64,000 bases of DNA from Narthecium ossifragum (lineage: Eukaryota > Streptophyta > Magnoliopsida > Dioscoreales > Nartheciaceae). The notes beneath the pieces were generated by a model that saw nothing but the letters and a program-made list of their open reading frames with translations, made no database searches and had not been told where the DNA came from. The number at the start of each line of letters is the position of its first letter. Positions within the stretch are counted from its first letter, which is position 1. Position numbers and translations under genes: made by a program. The stretch is from the NCBI GenBank assembly GCA_963920575.1, contig OY986973.1:6365054-6429053 (forward strand). Direction: 5' to 3'. Of the stretch, positions 44,920 through 54,405 are shown piece after piece.

Positions 44920-46987
44920 TCTAGACGTAATTTTTCAAAACTCTTTTAAATAGAGTTTGAGGATTTAGACAACAAATAGTAAACTGAAGAAAAAAAAACC
45001 CAGCGTTGCTTTTAAATTGTTTTAAGAGTTGAGTTGAGCTCGAATGCCATACAGGGATACACCCCATAACCATAAAATTTTGACATGAGATCCAATCGCA
45101 AGATCTCGAATTTACTTCTGCAGTGGCCAGATAAAACACAGCATTGTACAAGTAATAAGGTACAAAACGATCAATACCTTATCAAATACCCCTTAATCCA
45201 ACATACTATGAATAAATTGCGAGGGCTCTTCATCACTTATCAAGAAAAATGCACTCCAGCATGTATATCCTCTGCGAAGGAATAGAAGTCAGGATGCCTT
45301 TCACCCAGCCATATGCCTGTCCCATGAGTCTTTGAGCTCGGGATAGAAACATAAGGGACAAATTTGTACTTCTTGTATGGCTGCGGCTAGTTATGAACTC
45401 TGCTGCGAGCGATCTACCAAGAAATGGAGCAGTGCTGCAACTTAATAAGAATCAGAATACAGGCCAAGCTTAAAGAACAAAAATGGAGGTTCAGGTCCAT
45501 AACATCAGGGGAAAATGAAGTAATGGAGGATGGTAAGAAATTAATCAATACCAAAACTGCCAAACACATTGTTAAGGAGCATAAACAAAAAATAGCTTAG
45601 ACCAAAAATGAAATAATCAACCAAAGAACTAAACCTTGATTGAGTAGAACTGCCCAGTAGTGAGAACATAAATTGAATTCTGACCAAGAATTAAACTTTT
45701 ATCAACATGTGCTTTAAAAAAGACTAAGCAAAAAATTTAGAATTTTGGCAACCTAAACTATGAGTTGAATTGAACCAAGCTTATTTGAGGTTGGGAAAAC
45801 ATGCATTTGTTTGAAAAGGTAGAGGAGGATCCCAATGAAATTGCTACCATTTTTGTATGGATTTGAGCAACATCAACAGCCAGCATATGAAGACATATTA
45901 ATTGAGAGAAACACAAAACAAGCATTCCCAATGCCATCAAGAATTTAACACTTATATACAGAGCATCAAGTATTTTAGTATCATGCGCTGCCTTATAACT
46001 CTTCTAGCACATGGCAAGCTCAATTATCCATAACTAAATGCCTTGAAGTAGGATCTAACTCTTACATGAAGTAATACACTGCCTAAGGTTAATCTCAAAT
46101 GAAAACTTCAGGAAACAGCTACGTTATCACTTAGACAAGCCAAATATGCAATAATTAGGTAACAAATCAGTTTAGCACCTCTCTTAATTAATGAATCGTT
46201 CTCTGTTTATGATGATTGGGAACAATTTATAAAGTGCGTCTCCAATCCAAAATGTTACATATAACTGGCCTACCCTACAAGTCAGCTAAATGATGACAAC
46301 ACCATCCTGCTAAGAGTTCAGGTCAGATGCCTAAGCAAGATCAAGCCACATGGATCTTACCCCTTTGGACCATCCGTAAGTCAGATTTGATAAATTTTCG
46401 AAGTAGCGTACATAAAAATGACTCTTGTTCTACATTGTACTTTAAACATGGTGTTAATGATAATACTCAAAACAGTGATTGTGCAAGAAGTAGAGTTGCT
46501 GGCATATGTTCTGTCATTTATCCTAGCCCATTGAAATCGGCACCATCATAAATTAGACTATGCTGGCCCTTAGATTAGGGGTAGAAATCCTGCATCCAGA
46601 TATTGATCATAGTAAGATGGCAGCAATAAAACCAACAAGCGATCTCTCTGAGAAGCCAATTACATACTTACGGCCCCACACCAATTTTCATTCCTGAAGT
46701 TAAAATAATTGTACAAGGAGAGTGTTGATGATTATAAGAGCCAGAGAACTTAGCATTAAAAAAGGAACTGTAACTGAGTGAAAAGGTTCGATCACTGAAA
46801 AAATAACTGTAACATTGTAATATGAATATAAGTAGATTTTCCATTGCATGATACGAGATCACAAGTGTTAATCTGATAAACCTTTTACCTGTCATCTTAG
46901 CTGCCGATCTTCTCTGCATCATTGATGTTTAAAATATACCAGTAACTTAGACAACATTACTCTTTCGACACAGGACCCTGAGTGATT
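44920..46987. other. Intergenic; may include 3' untranslated exons of the PORR gene
   Basis: No coding frame of note. On the minus strand a possible splice donor lies near 46885 (GATGACAG|GTAAAAGG), 100 bp after the PORR stop, so a 3' UTR intron is possible. Confidence 0.35.
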
Positions 46988-48538
46988 TTATGCAAAAGCT
47001 TTCTTCTTATTAGAGCTCACCCTTCCACGGGAAGTCATTCTAATGTTTGGTTCCCTGTGCATCTCCCTTTTCCTAGAAGCAGCAACCTGGTTAGTCAGTC
47101 CAGTCCGGAGGCGTCTTTCAATCGGCCTTGCTCTAGAAGACTCAATTGGTTGGCAAAATTCTCTTTGACGAGGAGAATTCCTGTCTCCTGTGGAATTGTG
47201 TTGATCATTCGAATCCACATCATCACTCTCCCCATCACTTTCAGCATCAGAAACCCCCAAAAATTCCTCTTCCACTTCATCTTCTTCCTCCTCATCCTCA
47301 TCCTCATCATCCTCATACTCACCATTACCCTCCTCTTGTTTGCCCTTCCGATTCTCTATAGCACGGCGCATGCTTCTGTCGGACTTTCGATCCTTTTGAC
47401 CAGCATTAGTATCCCTCCCCTTATGCATAAGATGAATATAGTGATACCGCAACCCCATCAATGGGTGCTTCTCGACCAAAAGATTCCTCCTGTAAGCCTC
47501 CCTAAGCACCACCGTCTGTGTTCTCAACTTATTTGACACATAGAAAACCCCAGGATGGTGTGTGATAACCTTCTTGAACCCCGACCGCAGCCCGACGTGC
47601 TCCGCGAGGAGCTCCAAGTTCTCCTTCTCAGTCTTCTTTGGCACCATCAATTCCAATATCTCATGCACCATAGCCACCGTCCATTTCTCATACAAGTCGC
47701 TCTTTGGGGCTAAATGTGAAGCATCCTCGTATGGCGAAATATAGGGTAGCTGCTGCCACTCGTCCACCCATTTCCTCACCTTCTTCTCCATCTCAAAGCC
47801 TCTAGGGAAGCTTAGAGGGAAAGCAAGGCGGTCCCCTTTCTTGTAACCTCCCGTCTTAATAGCGCGGCGCTCCATGGAGGATACGGCGAGGTCCTTGCGG
47901 TAGAGGACGAGTTCGAGGTCAAGATCGGAGGAGGGGAATAGGGACGGGGAGAGCTGGAAATAGTCGGGGAATTGGGGGAGGAGGGAGCGGGCGAAGTCGT
48001 AGGGAAGCCCGAGGTCCAGACGGAGACGATAGAGGAGGGGGAGGGGGAGGCGGCGGCGCGGGGAGAGCATGAGGAGGCGGAGAAGGCGATCGGCGGTGGA
48101 GGCGGCTGTAGAGCCGTGAGCGCAGAGCTCGTCGGTGTGGAGGCGGAGGAGATCGGGCGTGGGGCGAATCATGGGGATGGGAGGGGAGGGAGGGGAGGGG
48201 AGGTCTTCAACGAAGGCGGAGGGGAACAGGCGAATAAAGCGGATCGCGCGGAAGGGGAGGCGGAGGTCGGCACGGCGGGCGGCGATGGAGGAGAGGGGGA
48301 TGGATATGCCAGCGGACGTGTCGTCGGCGAAGGTGGTAGTCGAGGAGACGAGGAGGTCTTTGAGAGACAGGAAGGGGTGGAGGTGACGTTCCTTCTCGAC
48401 AGCGTGGTCGAGGGCGCGGTCGCGGACCCATGGGATTCGGGCGTCGACGAAGGAGCGGTGGGGCTGGTGGAGGAGCCACAGCCAGTCGCGGTGGTGCTGG
48501 GGGAGGAGGCGGCGGCGCAGTAGCGGCGGAAGGAGCAT
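46988..48538 (-). CDS. PORR-domain organelle RNA-splicing factor (WTF9-like)
   Basis: A single-exon, 516-residue protein. It opens with an Arg/Leu-rich presequence (MLLPPLLRRRLLPQHH) suited to mitochondrial or plastid import. The PORR domain (about residues 35-365) starts at WVRDRALDHAVEKERHLHPF. It holds the DLGLPYDF and FPDYF blocks, WQQLPYISPYEDASHL, the HEILEL block and the HHPGVFYVSNKLRTQTVVLREAY stretch. PORR proteins bind group II introns; the closest match from memory is WTF9, which helps splice mitochondrial rpl2 and ccmFC introns. The C-terminal ~130 residues are an Asp/Glu-rich then basic extension not expected in WTF9 (about 390 residues). GC content is high at the 5' end. Long frames on the opposite strand are shadows. 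Confidence 0.85.
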   Translation of the reverse strand: MLLPPLLRRRLLPQHHRDWLWLLHQPHRSFVDARIPWVRDRALDHAVEKERHLHPFLSLKDLLVSSTTTFADDTSAGISIPLSSIAARRADLRLPFRAIRFIRLFPSAFVEDLPSPPSPPIPMIRPTPDLLRLHTDELCAHGSTAASTADRLLRLLMLSPRRRLPLPLLYRLRLDLGLPYDFARSLLPQFPDYFQLSPSLFPSSDLDLELVLYRKDLAVSSMERRAIKTGGYKKGDRLAFPLSFPRGFEMEKKVRKWVDEWQQLPYISPYEDASHLAPKSDLYEKWTVAMVHEILELMVPKKTEKENLELLAEHVGLRSGFKKVITHHPGVFYVSNKLRTQTVVLREAYRRNLLVEKHPLMGLRYHYIHLMHKGRDTNAGQKDRKSDRSMRRAIENRKGKQEEGNGEYEDDEDEDEEEEDEVEEEFLGVSDAESDGESDDVDSNDQHNSTGDRNSPRQREFCQPIESSRARPIERRLRTGLTNQVAASRKREMHREPNIRMTSRGRVSSNKKKAFA

Positions 48539-48906
48539 TTGGAGTCGGGTTTTAGTGAGTACGGGCCGGGAAAGTACAGTGCTGTGAATGGGGTTTTGGA
48601 GGGCTTTGGTTTGGTTGCACTAATCTTACTGATGTTTATTCCAACTGAACTCTTTTAACTCCTCCGGGGAATTCTAAATATACAACATGTTTTAGGGTCG
48701 TTCTATCTACACCGCCCTAATTACTAAGGACATCATTCATTTTTTAATTCTTAAACTACCCTTGTCTTCAACCTCCCTCCCTCTCTCTTTCTCCGATCAC
48801 CCTCTCTCTCTCTCTCCCACTGGCCTTGCCCGTCGCCGGCCTACAACCCTGACGTCGCCCCCACCGCCCTGCTCTCTGTCGCCGAACACCATGCCCGAAG
48901 GCACCG

Positions 48907-48908
<2 letters not shown>

Positions 48909-48942
<34 letters not shown>
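48909..48942. repeat. (CT)n microsatellite
   Basis: Uninterrupted CT run inside element B. Confidence 0.85.
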
Positions 48943-48945
<3 letters not shown>

Positions 48946-49002
48946 CCTCTCTTTCTCCCTCTATCTCGCACCCCCCCCTCCTCTCTCTCTCTCCCGTCGG
49001 AG

Positions 49003-49310
49003 CAGTTCGGTTTTTAAAAACCGAACTACTGTGTTTTTTTTTCAGTTTTTAAAAACCGAATCTTTTAGTTTTTAATAACGAAGGCAGTGTTCGGCTTTAA
49101 AAAAATCAAACTTTTGGTTTCTGTTCGGATATAAAAAGTCGAACATGTAGTTAATGTTCGGTTTTTAAAAGTCGACTCAGTGTTCGGGTTTTAAAAATCG
49201 AAAGTGTACTTAATGTTTGGTTTTTAAAAATCGAATTTGTACTTAATGTTCGGTTTTTAAAAACCGAGGGTTTGCTTAATGTTCGGTTTTTAAAAGTCGA
49301 ATAATGAGCA
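49003..49310. repeat. Tandem palindrome array, ~40-bp units
   Basis: About seven units with the core GTTCGGTTTTTAAAAACCGA and variants, separated by TGTACTTAAT-like spacers. Confidence 0.8.
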
Positions 49311-49867
49311 GTCGAAGACACCGGCTTGATTCTTGAAGGGGCGACGACGGAGAGAGTGTGGGGAGAGAGAGAGAGACGCCCTCAGGGTTGCAGGTTGGCG
49401 ACGGGCAAGGTCGGTGGGGGGGGGGGGGGGAGATCGGGAAGAGAGGAGGTTGAAGATGTCCAGCGTTGAGGAGGTCGACGGTGGGGTGGAGAGCGTGAGA
49501 GAGGGAGATCCGGAGCGAGGGAGGTAGGGGATGAGGGTAGTTTAGGGAAAACAAAAAAATCGCGGTGTCCTTAGACATTTCCGCAGTGTAGATAGAGCCG
49601 CCCCCATGTTTTATTGAATAAAAATCTAACTTTTGGGATCCGTAAAATAATACATGAAATTTATTTCTGCGATTAGCTTGTTTTAACTCAATCTTCACCC
49701 CCTCATTGTCAAAAGGGTAATTTTCATCTAAGAAAAGTAAATTTTAGCCTTGTTGTTTTTACTTGATTTATTAACAAAGTGGTCCATGATGTGCATGTGG
49801 CCAGTTTATTGTCAGATAAATCACATCGTTCATCTGTTAGATCAAAATCATCTTGATAAGTTGGGTT

Positions 49868-50010
49868 TTGAGGACCCGTTCCTCTAACCTGGCTCGCCCG
49901 CGTAGGTCGAGGGCCATTTTTCTATTGGTTTGGTTCCGCGTTAGATGTGATCGGGCGATCGTATTGGCATTTTAGACCCCAGGGGTAATTTTGTAAAATT
50001 GCACCCTAGA
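49868..50010 (+). mobile_element. LTR start fragment
   Basis: GAGGACCCGTTCCTCTAACC up to GGGGTAATTTTGTAAAATTG corresponds to the first ~140 bp of the family-2 LTR. It is cut by the next LTR at 50011. Confidence 0.6.
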
Positions 50011-50191
50011 TGTGAGGACCTGCCCCTCTACCCATGTGGCTCGTTATAGACCGCAAGGGCAATTTGGTAAATTGCACCTTGTTGGTTTGTTTCACACCCA
50101 CGTATGCACACACTGATCTTGTTTGGTGTTAGTGTTTGATTAGAATCGCGCCCCGACCCGCGAAAGCCCAATCGGGCCGGGCGACGCGACA
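50011..50191 (+). mobile_element. Collapsed 5' LTR of the Gag-only element
   Basis: It starts TGTGAGGACC and matches the 3' LTR (51848) for ~130 bp to ...TTAGAAT. It then jumps to the LTR's terminal hairpin, which ends GCGACGCGACA. The hairpin is in flipped orientation relative to the 3' LTR end at 56507-56550. More than 2 kb is missing. Confidence 0.6.
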
Positions 50192-50194
50192 GTT

Positions 50195-50206
50195 TGGTAT
50201 CAAAGC
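50195..50206 (+). other. Primer-binding site (initiator tRNA-Met type)
   Basis: TGGTATCAAAGC, one mismatch from the usual TGGTATCAGAGC, three bases after the LTR end. Confidence 0.75.
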
Positions 50207-50303
50207 ATAGGTTGTAGATCCCAGGGTTTAGGATCAGGATTTGGTTGAGATTGAGCGTGGAATGGGTTAGTTCTATGTCTAGAACATCCGTGCATGCTCT
50301 TCT

Positions 50304-51704
50304 GTGATGTGTTATGCTTTTCCGCTTTATGTTGTGCTGCTTTGTCTTGGGTTTCGAACAAGTGGATGCTTGTTTTTTCTGGTGGGGGTGCAGATACCGA
50401 GGAGTCGGGTACGTCGTTCCGTTGTGAGTCGTGGCCGGTCGCGTGTGCAGCGCACCGCCCGACAGGCTCCAGTAGCCGCGACAGCTTTGCCCCGAGACTC
50501 TGCACCAGCACCAGAGACGAGTGTTGAGTTCGCGGTGGGGGAAAACGCCTCTCTTTTCGCCGAGGGGGTTCTTCCGCCACTTAGCGAACGCGCTGTGACG
50601 GCAGCGGTGATCACCTTCCAGGAGTTGAACCCGCCCAGGTTCAGTGGTGCTGAGGGTGATCCGGCAGTAGCGGACGACTGGCTGAGAGGAGTCAGTTGTG
50701 TCCTCGACGCTTTGTTCATCCAGGATGACCGGGTTCGGGTCAGACTGGCGGCGTTCCAGCTCGACGGGGACGCTTTGGACTGGTGGAGTGCTGTCTTGAC
50801 CGTTAGGAGCGGGAGTGACCCCTCGTGGGACATGTTCCGTTCGTCTTTTCTCGACGCGTACTTCCCTCAGAGTGCGCGTCAGGCCTTGGTTCAGGAGTAC
50901 CTCAGCATCTCCCAGGATACGCAGTCAGTGGCACAGTATGCAGCTAGGTTCACCAGGCTCGTCAGGTTCGCCGGTCCAGTGGCGGACGATCCTCTCGCCA
51001 GAGCGCGGCAATTTCAGTGGGGGCTACGACCCGAGATCAGGCTTCTGATGGCGGCGCGGTTTGCTAGCGCTCTCAGGGAGGTGGTGAACTGTGCCTTGTC
51101 AGTGGAGGCCATACTGCTGGAGGCAGGGCCTAGGGCAGTTCCACCAGTGTTCCCCTCGAGGTTAGGGCGCGCCGGCCAGCCGCAGCAGGCTCAGGGTGGA
51201 GTAGGACCGTGGCGGGGGGAGGCCCGTTCACGACGCCATCAGCCCTATCAGCACCAGCCAGAGGACGTCGATGGAGGCAGTCCAGGGGCAGAGGAGGTGG
51301 CGAATGACGAGGATGATCCCGATCAGCAGTTCTCAGAGGATGAGCAGCTGGAGCAGTCAGTCGGTGAGTACGACGAGGACCAGCCCCTCTCGGAGGCAGA
51401 GGAGGAGTTCGCAAAGGATGATCCGGACGAGCGGTTTTCGGAGGAGGAGCCTCAGCAGGAGGCGTTCGCAGGGTTTGGTCAGATCCAACATGCAGAGCGG
51501 AGACCTGTGACGTGCTTTGAGTGCGGGCAGCTGGGGCATTACCGGAGAGACTGCCTCTTGCGGAGAGCGTGGGCTAGGCGGGACAGGACGCAGGCAGGCC
51601 CAGTGCCGGGTGCGTGCTATCAGTGTGGCCAGCAGGGTCACTTTCGCCGAGAGTGCACGACGCTGCGAGGCGGAGGCCGTGGCAGTGGCAGTGGAGGCCA
51701 GTAG
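50304..51704 (+). CDS. Ty3/Gypsy-type Gag polyprotein, no Pol
   Basis: A 466-codon open frame. Residues about 1-50 look non-coding; a splice acceptor at ...GGTGCAG (about 50392) could join a leader exon. The retrotransposon Gag domain follows: LDGDALDWW, then FRSSFLDAYFP and QDTQSVAQYAARFTRL. Next come an acidic Gln/Glu/Asp-rich linker and two CCHC knuckles, CFECGQLGHYRRDC (about 51513-51554) and CYQCGQQGHFRREC (about 51615-51656). The product packages element RNA. Protease, reverse transcriptase and integrase are absent: the 3' LTR begins 144 bp after the stop, so the element is non-autonomous. The frame is intact, which suggests recent activity or selection on Gag. Confidence 0.8.
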   Translation: MMCYAFPLYVVLLCLGFRTSGCLFFLVGVQIPRSRVRRSVVSRGRSRVQRTARQAPVAATALPRDSAPAPETSVEFAVGENASLFAEGVLPPLSERAVTAAVITFQELNPPRFSGAEGDPAVADDWLRGVSCVLDALFIQDDRVRVRLAAFQLDGDALDWWSAVLTVRSGSDPSWDMFRSSFLDAYFPQSARQALVQEYLSISQDTQSVAQYAARFTRLVRFAGPVADDPLARARQFQWGLRPEIRLLMAARFASALREVVNCALSVEAILLEAGPRAVPPVFPSRLGRAGQPQQAQGGVGPWRGEARSRRHQPYQHQPEDVDGGSPGAEEVANDEDDPDQQFSEDEQLEQSVGEYDEDQPLSEAEEEFAKDDPDERFSEEEPQQEAFAGFGQIQHAERRPVTCFECGQLGHYRRDCLLRRAWARRDRTQAGPVPGACYQCGQQGHFRRECTTLRGGGRGSGSGGQ

Positions 51705-53971
51705 AGGCGGCCGGGTTGGCTTCAGCATCAGCGTCATATCAGCATGTACCCTTTACCGCTTTGTAGTATCATGATAGGCGTTGTTTTCTTTTCCGAGCCC
51801 TACCCTTATCGAATCTCGGGACGATATTTCCTTTAAGGGTATTAGGATGTGAGGACCCGTCCCTCTACTCCTGGGTCGACCGGCTGGGTAAGGCCCGTGG
51901 CTCGTTGGTTTGTTTCGCGTCGAGCGCGCGATCCGGTGGATCGTATTGTTTCTTGGACCGCAAGGGCAATTTGGTAAATTGCGCCTTGTTGGTTTGTTTT
52001 ACACCCGCGTATGCACACACTGGCCTCGTATGTGTTTGTGTTTGTTTAGAATGGTTAGATGAACCCGGGATCGGAAGATCCCAGCTCGGGCGCGCGGAGG
52101 CTTGCTTTTGGGCAGCTTACGGCCCTTGAGCGATCGGTCGCTCCTTCGAGTGACCGATCGGACTCGTGATCAAACAGTCGGTGGGTTTTTCTCTTCCGCG
52201 ATGACGGCAGCCGACCATCGTTTTCCCCTGTCAGGGGCCTCCCCTCCCCCAGGCTTTCCTCCGGCTTTCCTGGCTTTCCCCCGAGCTTTCCCTTCTTCTT
52301 CTTCCCTCTCTTTTCTTCTCTTCTCTTCTCTTCTTCTTCTTTTCTTTCTCTTCTTCCCGCGGTGCTCTGTTTCTTCTCTTCTCCGCCGGCGACCTTGTTT
52401 TCTTCCGTTCTCCCTCCTCCGGCCACCGATTTTGGCGTTCCAAAGCTTGTTGGATTCGTGGAGACGAGAGGAAGGTTGCTGAGGTGGTTTGAGGTCGTGT
52501 TGGTGGCTGGTTTGCGAGGGATCAACCGGGAATGCGCTGTTGGGTAGGTTCTTCTACCTACATGTGTTCTTTAGTGGGTTTCGCGTGATCTAACCGTTGG
52601 ATCTGTTGATCCTCTTGGTTGTAGATGCTTCTTACCTATTAGATTTACTGATTTGAGTTTCATGTTGATCAGTTGAGTTTTGAGTGGGTTTTGTACATGA
52701 TTAAGCTCGGATTCTCTGTTTTTCTGCTGTTCTTGAGAAACAGCCGGCTTGCGGCGCGTTTTCTGGCCGGCGTGTACGTGATCTTGGATTTTCATAAATA
52801 TAAGAGATGTAGATATCTTCGTTAGCTTTCCAGTCCATCTTGTTTCGTATTTTTACAATTTTCCTAAGAATTGTTATGATTTTCACACTGGAGGGCTGCG
52901 TTGCAGCAATTAATTAGAAAGTTAGTTTTGATTAGTGGTTTTCATTAGCGTTTTCCCGTTAATCCAACCGTTCGATGATTCTGGATTTTGGATATGTTGA
53001 TCCATACATGTAGTGCTACTGGTGGCTAAGTTGGATCTGAAATCCGACTTCGTTTGGACGTCGGATCGATCAGATCAAATAGCCTCTATTAGAGAACATT
53101 TGGTATTTTAAATATAATATTATATGTCGAATTATAATATTATATTTCTACTGTTCATGAGCGGTTTTCGGGGTTGCTTCCCGTTGCAGGAGTCTGCGGT
53201 CGACAGCCGTGGTACCGTCGTAATGCCGGGACCCGCTGCGGATCGGCTGGCAGCGGTCGGTAGTACCACTGCAGCGATCCGGTTGACTTATATGATATTT
53301 GCCATACTGTTGCATGCCTATCTCCTGTTTGTGTATGTCATAGCATGCATTGTTGATTGTGCATTAGTTGCATTGGTTAGGGCGTGGGTGATCTTTGGGT
53401 CGCCGTCCCGAGGCTGGAAGCTCGGACTTAGCCCTAGGACCGGGGTTGGGTAGTTTCGACCCGGTTTGAATTGTGGTGTCACGCCCCACCCCAATTAATA
53501 TTAAAATATCCCAAAGATTTATTTAAAATTTTGGCATGACCCTTGGGCACGGGGACGTAAGATCACTATTTCAGCATTTCAATCACTAATAAAACATGAT
53601 TTATATACATTTAATCACACTATTTTACTTTACAATCATTCACCACCACTAGGGGCACATACGCCCACAACATATCCAATGATATACATCAGTTCATCAG
53701 ATTACATGTATGAGTACAAATCCACCAAAGATACATGATAATTCAGTCTGAAATTTATAATACACAATTCTTTCATTTCCAACATATACATGCTTTATCA
53801 AACATAAAAAAATAGACATAATGATAAAGTGACTCCTCATCCTGAGACAGGACCTCCATGGCCTGCACTGGTCTCTGGCATACCCATAGGTCCTCCTGCA
53901 CAAAAACCAAAACCTAACACGAATGAGCTCTAAAGCCCAGTAGGAGTCACCAACTAAGACACTGGTGTACA

Positions 53972-54262
53972 CCCACCTATCCTAGTATACTGCCCAAGTA
54001 TGGTCTGGCTAGTATGGGTAAGTCTTACATGCACAGCACCGCGTCCGGCCGCCAACGCTAGCCCATACCCCTATAGACTCTATACCCGGCCCCAGTATAC
54101 TAGTATAGGTACAACATCCACCTATCCTAGTTTACTGATCCTAGTATGGTCTGGCTAGTCTGGGCAGTCTTACATGCACAGCACCGCGTCCGGCCGCCAA
54201 CGCTCACCCTGACCCCTATAGACTCTATACAGGCCTCAGTATACTAGTATAGGCAACACAAC
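53972..54262. repeat. ~147-bp tandem duplication in solo LTR
   Basis: Two copies starting CCACCTATCCTAGT at 53973 and 54119, sharing GCACCGCGTCCGGCCGCCAA. Confidence 0.8.
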
Positions 54263-54282
54263 CTCAAGTCATATCACATCCT

Positions 54283-54405
54283 CAATCAGATCAAATCCTC
54301 AAGCCAGATCCTCAATCAGATCAAATCCTCAAATCAGATATTTAATCAGATCAAATCCTCCAATCAAATCTTTAATCAGATCAAATCCTTAAATCAGATC
54401 TAGTC
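54283..54405. repeat. Minisatellite AATCAGATCAAATCCTC
   Basis: Six to seven degenerate units of about 17-30 bp. Confidence 0.75.

Larger units (their letters stand above)
48695..49604. mobile_element. MULE-type MITE with TTCGG...CCGAA palindromes (element B)
   Basis: 910 bp. Termini GGGTCGTTCTATCTACACC and, inverted, GGGGCGGCTCTATCTACAC. 9-bp duplication CATGTTTTA at 48686-48694 and 49605-49613. The inner ends are CT- and GA-rich and inverted. The centre is a palindrome array. It lies 157 bp upstream of the PORR start codon, in its promoter region. Confidence 0.75.

Noticed and set aside
44920..46987. Small frames between the hAT MITE and the PORR gene
   Set aside because: All are short, without domains or splice-consistent continuation; at most untranslated exons are possible.
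47972..48523. Long plus-strand open frame (183 codons) over the PORR gene start
   Set aside because: It is the GC-rich shadow of the PORR gene: Gly/Glu-rich and without a domain, while the minus frame has a clear family.
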